From Rallus limicola (Eukaryota > Chordata > Aves > Gruiformes > Rallidae): a DNA stretch of 64,000 nt. Each line of letters begins with the position of its first letter. Positions within the stretch are counted from its first letter, which is position 1. Shown here piece by piece: positions 25,842-37,626 of this stretch. The stretch is from contig JAKCOZ010000264.1 in the NCBI GenBank assembly GCA_022605955.1, positions 248,001 through 312,000 of the forward strand, given 5' to 3'. The notes beneath the pieces are model-generated. The model was not told the origin of the DNA. It saw nothing but the letters and a program-made list of their open reading frames with translations, and made no database searches. The position numbers were made by a program, and so were the translations under genes.

Positions 25842-28634
25842 CTGCAACCCAGCAGAAAGAAAGATGGTTGCATGTTATCAGCTGAGGTCCACTGGGAAAG
25901 AAGCTACACGGACAACGGACAAAACAAAAAACCGCAAATACCCTATAAAGTGTTCAACCATTTTGATAGCCTATCTTGAAATAAGAAAAACAATGAAAGG
26001 CAGAGTTTAAGCTTCCACTTAATCTTTAAGGTACATTTTTGTACCAGTCCAGCCATCTTTCTCTACAAGTTTGCAGAACAGTATGGGAATGTATATAAAC
26101 TAATGACAGGTCATATACATGTGACTGACATTTTCTTGAAAAAAACCCAACCAATCAAAAAATAACCTCACATGGCATTTTAACAAAAGTAGGTAACCAA
26201 ACCTGATTTTATTGCCTCTTTGTCATAGTATAACCAGGTAAATTAAGACCATATTTACTGACTTGATGGTATTTTACTGAAGTATGGGGATTGTTGTATT
26301 TTTTTTATTTAAGGACTGAATGGTAGGATCTTTAAATATTTTCAGTGCCATTATAAATGAAGTGAGAGAATTATCTATTGATTTATCTCAGATGTTTGTG
26401 ATGTAAAATTGTGGAGAAGCTTTTTGAAATTACATAAACAAATATATATGATACAATAAATGACACCTGCCTAATACAGTTTCTAAGTGCTCCACTAGGA
26501 ACACTGTGTCTTTCTCCTTTGATTTAATGGAAATTTGTTACGTTCAGTGAAGTACAGTGAAGTGGAGACACCAGGTACTTTCTTAAATGGGGGAAAATAC
26601 AAGCCCCGTTACCTTTACATTTTATGAGTTGCTTGCTCTTTAGTGTTTGGCAAGACAAATAGAATTACATACTGTGAGTGACTCAGAACAGAACTTCACT
26701 ATCAATCACCTGCCTGACTCTGCACAAATTCTGTAGGGCATTCAGGACATTTTGCTGCCTATGAATATTTCAGACAAGATGAATCCCTAAAAGCTTCCTG
26801 ATGGATTAATACGGGAAAGCAGGACTTTTTCTTGTTTTATGGCTGTTTGTCAAAATACTATTGCCACTACTGCTCTGCAGTAGAAGCATGTCTCTTTAAA
26901 TGAAAGAACTTACCCAGGGGAATATCTCTGACTCCCTTTATCACAAGTCATTTGAAAGTAATGATATTTAATATATTAATATTGTATGAACTACAACAGC
27001 AGAAAATGGAGAGTTGTATTAGCTTCTAAGCCTTTGATATGGCGCTAATGAAAGTGAACTACAATGGATGCTTTAATAAAGCCACATGAACAGCCAGAGT
27101 CATCCAAAGGTGCAGGGTATGGGCCTGGGCCTGCTGTAAACCTCCAAAGGTTTCCCAGCAAGCACAATAGAAGGAGAGTCCCTCGAGCAGTACAGGCAGA
27201 TTCTCTAATCCTAATAAAACTGGGTGGCTCTTATCTGTCTTTTTGTAATGTCAAGCCATTTTTCTTTAAACCTTTCACAGCCAGAAACTATGAAAAGGAA
27301 CTATTCTATATACAGAAATGACTCTGATGGCTCCAACATACATGTTCATTGCTTCCAAAGTGCATATGATAGAGAATCACTCTGTGAACATATTTACCTC
27401 CCCAAAGACTTCCAGTCACTACTGTAAACAAGGCCTTCAAAATTCTTAAGATGCCTCTATCAATAGTGATCTTATAATAGGGAATTATCTTATTTTTATT
27501 TTATTGACATCTTAGTATTTGAGTACAAAAATGGCAGGTTTATTTTAAATAAATACTGCTTCTGCTCCTCCACGTATCCTCAAGAGACTGTTCCAAAGCT
27601 AATAAAATAGATTTGCTCTGATTTGTGATGCTTTGCTGACATTGGGGAAATCAGAAGTACTGCCTGGCACCTCATTTTTACCAAAACATAATTTTGTTTG
27701 CATCTGATTCATTTAATTTATTATCTGTCCATCTAAGTACATAGAAGGTATCCAGTAGTGAAGTATCTATTTCTCTAATCAATCTACAACAAGCTACACT
27801 CATTATAGACAAGGTATATGGGGTCATGATATAATCAAGAGCCTTCACCATAATGTCTAACCTTTAGCTAACCTTGAACATTTCACCTTTGCTATGAAAG
27901 TGTTCTCTTGCTTTTAGTTCATCTCTACTCATAGACTGCACTTCCACCTCCTGTTAAACAGCTGCTACATGCCGGTACAAGGACAGCTGCATTTCAATTC
28001 ATGTGCAAGAATTCCTTTATCTCCCATGACTACCTCTCCAGGTTGTTAAAAGTATTAATTAAATTTTGCAAAAGGCTTAGAGACATTTGGATGCCTGCAA
28101 AGTATTATTAATTACAACCTCATGCTAAAAGTAGATATCTTCAGACTAACACAAGTTCCAAAAAAAAGTCATATATGCTGAAGCGTTGTTAAACTTCACA
28201 GGAGTTTTCACAGGCAGATGTGAAGTTTGGAGGTCGGGCGTACTTTCAGTCAGAACACAAGCCTTTGCAGAACAAAAAGAAAATGCTCCAAATTTTTCTC
28301 ATTTCAGACTTCATCAAATGACAGAATATTTTTCTTTATTAGCACAAATATTAAACATGATCTGACTAGTATCACTGCGGTACATCTGTTGTAGTAATGG
28401 ATATGAATTTGCCAGGCTATTCTCTCATTTTGTTGTAGTAAGAATAAAAAGCCCAGCCCATTAACAAGAGCAGGGTAAATGATCTCACTTCATCATTTTC
28501 AAAGGGACTGATGGAATATGAAATGAGTTTCATGGCAGTAAGGTATCATGGTATTATAGAAATAGTTTGAAATTACATAGATAAATGGACAGATAGACAG
28601 ACAGCTGCAAACCAGTGTCTTACATATTTGTTTT

Positions 28635-28671
28635 ATGTATATATATGTATTTCTATATGTATATATATGCA
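28635..28671. repeat. Imperfect TATG/TA microsatellite
   Basis: Alternating tatgtatatata units with interruptions. A related array (tatgtatgtatgtatatagata) lies at 28841-28868. Confidence 0.7.
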
Positions 28672-29750
28672 CACATTTACATTTAGATTTTAGTAAAGAA
28701 ATAGAATATTATTGTTTAACTTTTATTATTTATACTTATGACATTATACATGTCTATACCAGACACATACTAATTCTATGACAAATCAAGTTGGTATAAT
28801 TGTTGTTCAATCAGTTGAGGATCTGGCCCTGCATGGGTGTACATATGTATGTATGTATATAGATATATGTGCATCTGTATCTAAGTGAACCAAGATATAT
28901 CATAAGGAAACTAGCAGTGAGAGCAATTCAAAGTTTTCTTTTTCTATTATAATGTACTCTACTGTATTATAATATATACTCTATATGTATTGCAATGTAC
29001 TCTAAGCTCTTTTTATGTCTTCTATTCAAAAATCAATAAAGCAGAGAGAAAATCAATGGGAAAATATAAATGTCTTTGAAATAACATTAATGTTTAGCTG
29101 GGAGGTTAATTATTTGTTTGTTAAACATGCCTAAAATCATGGTTTGTCCTGCAGTGGCTAAATTCCTCAGAAAAATTTTGGCCATCTTCCCAGCAAATGT
29201 TCCACAATTGGTGCCCTCATGATATGCTGTACTAGAGATGCTACAAACTTCTGGAGGTTGTACAGTGGACACAAACCCAGGCTTATTATCCTTTCAGAAA
29301 AAAAAATATTTTTATTTAAATTTAAAGTGATAAAATACACTTGTTAAGGTTCTGGTTTGTATATCCTGGCTAACACATTCCTTACAAAATACAATGAAAT
29401 ACTAACTTTCCTTGGCATGTGATTACAATGTTGAAACTCACCACAAACGGGTCAGAGGCTCAAAGCCAAATGAGGAAAAATATGTTTATAGAATTCTGTG
29501 CAGTCTTTTCTTTAAGAAAACTAAGAAATAACATTAAGTTCTGCTGTAAAATTCTGCTTAATATACACTTTCTGCTTCTTTATGTAAAAATCTCACAACG
29601 GGTCAAAAAATTACACACTGTTTTTACATAATACTTGGCTTTCTTCAACACACAACATGCTCACACAGGGAAGGGGAATGAGGCTTAGAGAAGCAACTAT
29701 GCAACTCAGTGCATCCTAATGTCCATGAATGTTATTTTGCAACCTAAATA

Positions 29751-29806
29751 TTTTGTTTGGTTCGGTTTGGTTTTGGTTTTGGTTTTGGGTTTTTTTTTTT
29801 TGTTTC
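29751..29806 (+). repeat. G/T simple repeat of the (TTTTGG)n type
   Basis: Repeated ttttgg and tttgg units end in a T12 run. The strand is G/T-only apart from one C. It is not the vertebrate telomere repeat TTAGGG. Confidence 0.75.
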
Positions 29807-31320
29807 TCGTGCTCTTCCATGTTCCACAACATAAATACCTTTCACATGATGACTTGCTCCTGGCTCCCCATCCCTTAGGGTATGGCTGGCCCTTGCTGTG
29901 CCCTGACAGAAGGGTATTGATAGCTGTAAGAGTAGAATGGCTCCCCCTGGCAGAAAACATGCTGAGTTATGAAGGTCATCAAGGAAGAATTATGTTTAGA
30001 TTCTCTTATTTGCTAATCAAGCAAGAATGCTTTGTATTTAAGCAATAAAATTATTTTACAGTCAAGTCTGCTATCTTTGTTCACCTATGATTCCCACAGA
30101 ATTCAGGAAAAATATTAAGATGTTCAAGAAATAGGGCCAAAAAAAAAACGTAAAAAAGAAGTGTTATTAATAGAAAATAACAATCAACCCTTTAACATTA
30201 AAATACAAACATAAGAAACTTAGTAAACAGCTTCAGGTGGACATAAAATAATGCTTTAGAAACTTAAGCATCAATTTTCAAGACGCATATAACCAACTGC
30301 CAGGTGTAAATGTGAAATGATCCCCCATTTTCTAAGAATCCTAGCTATTCATCCTGGTATACTTCATGCTGCAAAATATGTTTTCTAATATTTTGTAAAT
30401 TAAATGTATGAATAGCTATTCCAAGTTGGCATGTTGGAGGTGTGAAATTAGTTGCATACTCCCATGTATTTTCAATCATTGGGGATTTAGAACATCCAGA
30501 AGCTTAGCTAGGAAAAAAAAATCACTCCGGCTATATTATACTACAGTTAAATTAATCCATAATGAACAAGAATAAAATCAGAACAGAATATTTATAGAAT
30601 CCACCATGTAAAATTAAACTGTGATTTTTTTTTTAATACTGTTTTGGTGATTCAATATATTTTAAAGAAACCCTCGGTTTAGGCAGTAAACATGGTAGGG
30701 TGCCTCATTTCTCATAGCCTCTCAGCCTCCTTCACATTGCAATTATCACAAATTCTCTATAACAACAAGATCATTTTGTTTACAAAATTATAATCTTGCA
30801 AAACATTTGCATCACTAATGTAATTAAGTACTTGTGCACATGCTAATATGTTCTACCTAATCTTAGGTTAGCAAATTTTCAATTCTGTGTAAAGGATAGA
30901 ATTATAATTTCTTCCTTTTAGTAAGTGCTTCAGGGTTTAATGACAAAAATTAACTGGATAGCATTAGTATATTCCAAGAGACAAAGAAATCCAGGCTACA
31001 GGAAATTATCCTGCCACAAACAAACAAAAAACTCTTTCCGTGTAAATTTTACATGACTAATGCCAAGTGTTGAGCTTTTAAGAATTTAAATTGCTGTGCT
31101 ATGTTGAACCATCATTTCATGCTCCAAGCTCAAATAAAGGGAATAACTGCTAATCAAATAGTCGTTGATGTCAGTAGAGGACATTGTACTTGTTTGACAG
31201 TCTATTAAAGTGTAACTAGCACTCTAGAAGCAGAGGCTAAAACTGAAATGTTCTGAACTCAGACTAGGTGCTGTCTGTTAAAGTAAATTACTTTTAGGCA
31301 TCTGTGCTATACCCTAAGGT

Positions 31321-31530
31321 GGAATACCTACTCATTGTTATATTAAAAGCTGGTGATTCCTAAATAGACCTTTCATTAATTACTGCCTAAGAAAACAATT
31401 GGCCCAAGCTAGAAAAAAGCAGAGTAATTATCACTGTCAGAGTGCTCAGTTTCTTGTAGGACTGGATCTTCAATATGGTTATATAATACACTGCTAATGA
31501 GGCTTAATTAGCAAACACCCTCTCAGTCGA
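31321..31530 (+). promoter_or_regulatory. Candidate enhancer: cluster of homeodomain-type sites
   Basis: Three TAAT-core elements lie within about 140 bases: attaattactg (31375-31385), gtaattatc (31423-31431) and taatgaggcttaattagc (31494-31511). A SOX-like acaatt (31395-31400) and a TGTCAG (MEIS/TGIF-like, 31435-31440) lie among them. Such clusters are common in conserved developmental enhancers of gene deserts. AT-rich DNA yields TAAT by chance, so this is only a candidate. Confidence 0.22.
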
Positions 31531-34500
31531 AATAATTTCTGTTGTCACATTTGCTACAAAATAAAATACAGATTGATTTGTTTTTCTAAGTAAGCTTTTT
31601 CCATGTTTTTACCCGTGAAAGTCCTAAATCTGCTTACTTATTTCCCCACACTAGCTCACAAGTAACAGTTAAAATAGTTGGCGTTCACCACAGAGTCATT
31701 AAGAAGAAGCTGTTTACTAGGCTGTATCTTCTTTGTCTTAGAAGCAAGAGTTTCCAGGGTAGGGACAGAAGCCACGTAAATAAAACATGATAAACATATT
31801 GACAAAATAACAGAAGCAAGATGTCTCAACTCTTCCAGTATGGTCAAGCTGTAACCTGTGCGAGGAGTGAAGAGAGGTGATTTGAAGGACAATAAATACA
31901 CGTTTAGGCCATACCTAGCATTTCCTAATCAATGACCTAATCAGGAATGTGTCCCAGCTTGACTCCTTCCCCAGTGCTTAGCCCAACTGTGCTGGAGACC
32001 AAAGAGCTGGGTTTATGTGTGCTTTTATCTCCTCAAAATGCTCAGAGTATTTCAGTAGCCAAAAGGTAACTCAGAAACCCTTTCTTCTCATGCACCTGAG
32101 GTCTCTTATTCATGTAGCTACAGTTCCAATTACTGCGGCATTTACTGTTTCTGAACAATCTTAGTGCCAGGTCCTAGGCAAGGGAGATCCTGCTGGTTTT
32201 TGCTTCTGAATATGAAAAGGTTATCTAACAGTTTGAGATTAAATATTACAAAACAATATTCATAAGATTTTTTGAAGATTTTAAATGTCCTGAACATAAC
32301 ATCTTTCATTAATCACTAGAAGTGAAGACTTTTTTGAATATTTTCTTCTCCCAGAGTGTTTGCCTGTCTCAGATTGACAATCAGATGTCATTCATGAACT
32401 AAATAGCCTCTTAATTACTGAATACTCATTACCTATATCTGTTTTCATTTTTCTCCTGTTTAAAACAATACCTAATTCAGGCGCAGAAGCACTATCACAT
32501 TTGCTGACAGATCAGCTAAAATGTAACAATGAATATTAACAGTGCTATGACTGAACTGTGTTCAGTTTATTACTAATTATTTTTTTTTATTTCCAGAGAC
32601 TGCTCAAGCAATAGGTCACAACATCACTGCTCTCAGAAGCACAGATATTGTAGAAGAGGGGACTACACAATTGCTTAATAAATGACTAACTGCAACGGGG
32701 GTGATAAATTCTGCTTCACACTGGAGTGTCTTTACTTTCGAACACTTGGCTTTATAACCTTAGCACTGTTGTCTTAACATCTCTTTTTGTTCCATAGAGT
32801 TTTACAATGAATGTACTTCCCAAATATTTAGAGCTGGTCATACCTACCTAGAGAATACTTAAGTACACTTCAGGCCACAGTGAAGCTATATTCATCAGAC
32901 ACCAGAAGTGGAAGACAAGTAGTCTAGATGCAGCAAAGGCAAAGCATTATAAAACTACAACTTTTATGAAGTCCATGGGACATTAAAATTAAATATAATT
33001 TATAACTTAATAAAACTGTTTTGATAAAATATGTATATATACCTATGAGTTTCACATTAATACATGAAAATATATCATAAAAGGGTTTAATTCTGAAGTG
33101 GAAAACCCTCAAATAAGAAGTCAAAAATATACTACTATGGATTCAGCATCAGGATTTTACAGTTGTGAAAAGCATGGGTCCAATTTCCCACTGATTAGGT
33201 CACTGAATAGGAAATGCTAGAGATGGCCTAAACTTGTTTTTATGGTCTTCCAAATCCTGTTTCTTCACTCCTTGCATGGATTACAGCTTGACCATACTGG
33301 ACGAGTTGAGACAACTTGTTTCTGCTACTGTTTTCAATACGTTTAATGTGATTTAAATGTGCAGTAAAGAAAGAGTGACAAATTAAGATAAGCTTCCAAC
33401 CTTTCTTTTACACTGATTTCTGGAATCCAAGTCTCACTGTTTTCTTTCCTACTTTTTGAATCAGACTGATCATTTTTGCTTCTTTGTGCTATTCACCCTA
33501 CTAGCAAAAAGACGTACCTGAAAAAAAAATGGAAATTTATAATATTTCCAAAATGAGATTACAGTGTTCAAGTTGATATTTGCTGTTCTCCCTCCTGCAC
33601 TTCTCCTTTTCACTTCTCCCTCTCACCAAAGATTTTGGAAACTTGGCCACAGCCCTTGGAAAAGCTTTCATCCTCCTGGATAGAGGAAAGAGCCTCTGAC
33701 TACACCAGACAGAGCAAAATAGCTGGTTCACACCAGATCTTGGGCACGGAGAGAGCAGCATACAGGAAGAAGAAGGTTGTGTAGTAAAGTACTCACACAG
33801 ATGTGGCCCAGGAAACACGTATCTACGCTGAACGTGGAGGGACTCAGATGACTTCTGCACTGACCTTGGATGCTGTGCTTGAATTGGGTGTTAAACACCA
33901 CCACAACTGAAGGGGAAAAAATAAAAAGAAAAGACAAATACCACAAATTAATGTAGCTTGCTTATATATTTTTTAGAGATTAATTGTGTTAAAGTTACGC
34001 TTGATTTAGGTCAGATCACTTGATTTACACTTCAGTTGTTAGGTGTGGTTTTCATTGTTCACTGTATCTTACAGTCCCCATATCAATCCCACCAAGACTT
34101 TCTCTTCCTTTTGGAGAAAAGAAAAAGCAATACAAGTTGTAAAAACCCTGGTTATTCAGACATGCATGCAGAAGCTGATTTATTTTTAATAGAACTGCAG
34201 TACTTTAGGTTTAAATCATATTAATGTAAAAGCATGTTTCCTAGCCCATTAAAGCTTAAATTGTGCAGATTAATATACTACTGCGACTACTGCTCTATAT
34301 TGGAAAGCAACCAAATTGAAAATTCAGTTCAGTCTGAAACAAACATATTTTTATTATTATCTTTGATATAACTGGTCTTGTTACTAACAGTATATATTGC
34401 CAGTGTAATTTGAGGCAATTGAAATAAATGAGGGTATAGTCATGCCAGATAAAATATAAGACCATTTCATTTCCTCTGTGAAATGTCAAAGTTTATGATT

Positions 34501-36617
34501 CTGGTGTCTAGAAAAGAATAGAGTTGAGATAACCACAACCCACACACCAGTTTCATTTGTGGATTGCAGACACTCCTTGATCTGTGCCAATAGATTACAG
34601 TAGTATGTTTTAAAAGAGCTCATCATTTATATAAGAAGACAAGAGTTGAAATGAAAATGGGTGGAGGAAAACAGCCCTCATAAAGTGAAAGAAGCCCAAG
34701 ACAGCTGTAAGGTGACATAACATCTATCAGTGAAATGAAGCAGCTGTCTCGGGCAAGACAGATAAAAAGTAAATGACTTCAAAGTGGAGGATAAAAGTCA
34801 GGACCAACCCTGGATTCTTCAGTCTTAAGAGAAGTCCATAATGAAGAAAGGGGTTTTAACATTAAATGCAAGATTTTAAAAGATTCTCCACATCTGCCAG
34901 CTGCTGGTCAAGTATAGGAGTAGATGGTGTATAGCTGGGATTCAGTATGGTAATTTTTGTCATTCTACATGGTCTTGGTATGCATATGAAAAATCGGATG
35001 CTTTTAGAGAGAACTTAGAAATTTTTGAAGGCATCACTCAATGACATTTCAAAAATTTATGAAGAATATTTTTTCAAAAAGAACCATCTCAGTTAAAGAC
35101 ACAGCAATGATATGGGGAAAAAGAATAATTATCTGTCTTAAACATAAAAAGTCATTATGAAAGTTGAAAATTACTGCTGAAATCTGAAAAGTTGAAGTGC
35201 TTCAGAGTTGAAAATATTGGCATTCCAATTAAATGAGAATTAGTGCCTGCTTCCCTAAAGTTTCCCTTGAAATTAAGCAAGTGAACAAGAACTAATGCAG
35301 TCTAGCCTGGAAGGAAATATAATTTGTAATGCCCTACAGCAGATCAAGCAAAATAATCCTATTTCAAACATTATGTCATTAGAGTTGATCGGGATGATTA
35401 GTTTTGATTGGGCAAAAAATAGCCTAACACCAAAGTAAATTATCTGTTCAGATGGAATAATGCAGAGAGCTTTAAAATTGTTGTTGGGTGTTGGGTATTA
35501 TTTTTATGCAAAGTGAAAATTGTGCACTTATAACCATGCTTTATGTTCCTCATTATCTGAAGTCTCACTTCCTTACATTTGCAAATGAACTTAAATTTCT
35601 GGTGGTTCTGAACACCTGTGGATGAACAGGGCCATCGTAGTGTGTATAAATAAAACTGAAGCTGTTTGAACTATTCATAAAACTAAGACCGACACAATTA
35701 TAACTGCTGATTCACACTCAGAAGGTGTCTGATTGACTGCAAAGTAAAAACACAAGCATTTTTCCTGTCATGAGCCCACCAGATCACTGGAAAAAGTAGT
35801 GAAAGGTGAAAAACAAAGACATAGGGTTTTCTTTTCTTGTATTTGTGCTGGAGGCGGTTTTTTCCAATTAAGTTGGCCCACAAGGTATTCATAAATATAA
35901 ATATAATTTACAATATTCAAGTGGTGAGATATATTCATATAAAGGAAATTTACAAAATAAAGCCAAAGAAATATTCCCATTACAAGCTAATATCAAAATA
36001 AATAGTAAAGAATAGCTGTAGTAGTAGATTAGCCCATTTTGCCAAATACCAGGGGGAAAAAAAGCAGCCTTGCATATGAAGAAATTACCCTTTAAGACAA
36101 GATAACAGACCAGGGCTTTGGACTAGCGTGTTAGTGCTGTCTGTCACCTTCCCAGAGAGGTCGAAAATGCAGCTTTGGTTCAGCACCCTCTAGATATGGT
36201 ACTGGATTTAACTCAGGCCAGGGCACCATTCCACTAGGTAGTGTGGATGCAGCCAGACTACTCTGAAACGTTAGTTTAGCTGTAAGGATGTGACCTATAA
36301 CCTGACAGCAGGCCTGAAGTAGGAGAGGTCTTCATAGTTTGTTTTGCTATCTGTTACATATGGTTAGTGATAGATACTGTGTCCTCCAAAGCAAATTCTC
36401 TCCTAAGTATCACTGTAAGAAAGATGGGGTGCATGATGTGTCTTCAGGTCCATGTACCACTGCAGTACATCAGGCTCCAAAGATAGAGAACAAGAGTGTT
36501 AGGACTGTCAAAAAGGGGAAATGTTACCTTTTCAGAGGCACACTTAAAGGTGTGGGTAACTGCTCTGAAGGATCTCTACTGCTTCATCTGTGAGACTGGC
36601 ACCAGACAATTACCCCT
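31531..36617. other. AT-rich intergenic DNA, no gene recognised
   Basis: No frame shows recognisable similarity. One exon-like segment with a GTGAGT donor lies at 33790-33860 on the minus strand and is discussed as a finding. No repeat family was recognised. Confidence 0.5.
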
Positions 36618-37626
36618 TGTGGTGGGCTGAGCTTGGGTGGATGTTGAGTGTCCACCAAAGCCAGTCTATCACTCCCTGCCTCAGCTAAAGAGGAGATATA
36701 AAATATCACAAAATGCTCATGGGTCAGGATAAGGACAGGAATAGATCACTCATTCATTACTGTAACAGCCAAAACAGATTCAACTTGGAGAAATTAATTT
36801 GAATTATTGTTCATGAAATCAGAATTGAGTAATGAGAAATAAAACCAAATCTTAAAGCACCGCCCTCCTCCCTTCCTGGGTTCAAAATCACTCCCAATTT
36901 TCTCTACCTCCTCCCTCACAGCAGCACAGGGGGATGGGAGATGGGGCTGTGGTCAGTTCATCACTTGTCTCTGCTGCTCCTTCACCTCCAGGAGAGAATT
37001 CCTCACACACTTTCCCTGCTCCAGGCTGGGGTCCTGCTCACAGAAGACAGCCCTACATGAATTTCTCCAATGTGACTCTTTTCCGTGGGCTTCAGTTCTT
37101 CACAAACTCTTCCAGCATGGGTCCCTTACATGAAGTCCAGTCCTTCAGGACAAGACCACTCCAGTGTGGGTCCCCCACAGGATCTCAAGTCCTGTCAGTA
37201 AACATGCTCCAGCATGGGCTTCCCACAGGGTCACATCCTCCTTCAGGCAACCACCTGCTCCAGTGTCAGGTCCTCCATGATCTGCAGGTGGATATCAGTT
37301 CCATCACTAATGTCCATGGGCTGCAGGGGAATCTCTGCTCTAGCACCTGGAACACTACCTCCCCTCCTTCTTCACTGGCCTTGGTGTCTGCAGAATTGTT
37401 CCTCTCAAATATTCTCACTCCTCTCTCCAGTTGCAATTGCTCTTGGCATTCTGCAGGTTTTTTTCCCCTTCCTATGTTATGCCAGAGGCACTACCACTGT
37501 TGCTGATGGGCTTGGTCTTGGCCAGCAGAGGGTCCAGCTTGGAGCTGGCTGGCATTGGCTGTTGAACATAGGAGAAGCTTCTAGCAGCACCCTGCTACAA
37601 AAACCCTATCACACAAAGCCAATACA
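36618..37626 (-). mobile_element. Solo LTR of an avian endogenous retrovirus, about 1 kb
   Basis: The plus strand runs from tgtggtgggctgagcttgg to cacaaagccaataca, giving TG...CA ends. Read on the minus strand it starts TGTATTGGCTTTGTG, matching a long LTR type I know from neoavian genomes. Inside is a run of imperfect direct repeats built on 'ctccagcatggg' and 'ctccagtgtggg', from about 37110 to 37290. The A/T-rich core promoter usual near the other end looks shortened. No gag, pol or env sequence flanks it, so it is a recombined solo LTR. Flanking target-site duplications are not convincing (acccct against cctttt), suggesting age or terminal erosion. The 190-codon plus-strand ORF inside it is not a gene. 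Confidence 0.85.

Larger units (their letters stand above)
25842..31320. other. AT-rich intergenic DNA, no gene recognised
   Basis: Contains TATG/TA microsatellites near 28635-28671 and 28841-28868 and a T/G repeat at 29751-29806. There is a second copy of a short old-repeat ending at 28811-28830. No frame shows recognisable similarity. Confidence 0.55.

Noticed and set aside
29751..29806. Possible interstitial telomeric repeat
   Set aside because: Units are TTTTGG/TTTGG rather than TTAGGG, so it is an ordinary G/T simple repeat.
36934..37506. 190-codon plus-strand ORF, the longest in the window
   Set aside because: It lies wholly inside a recognisable solo LTR, antisense to it. Its composition follows the LTR's internal repeats, with no domain.
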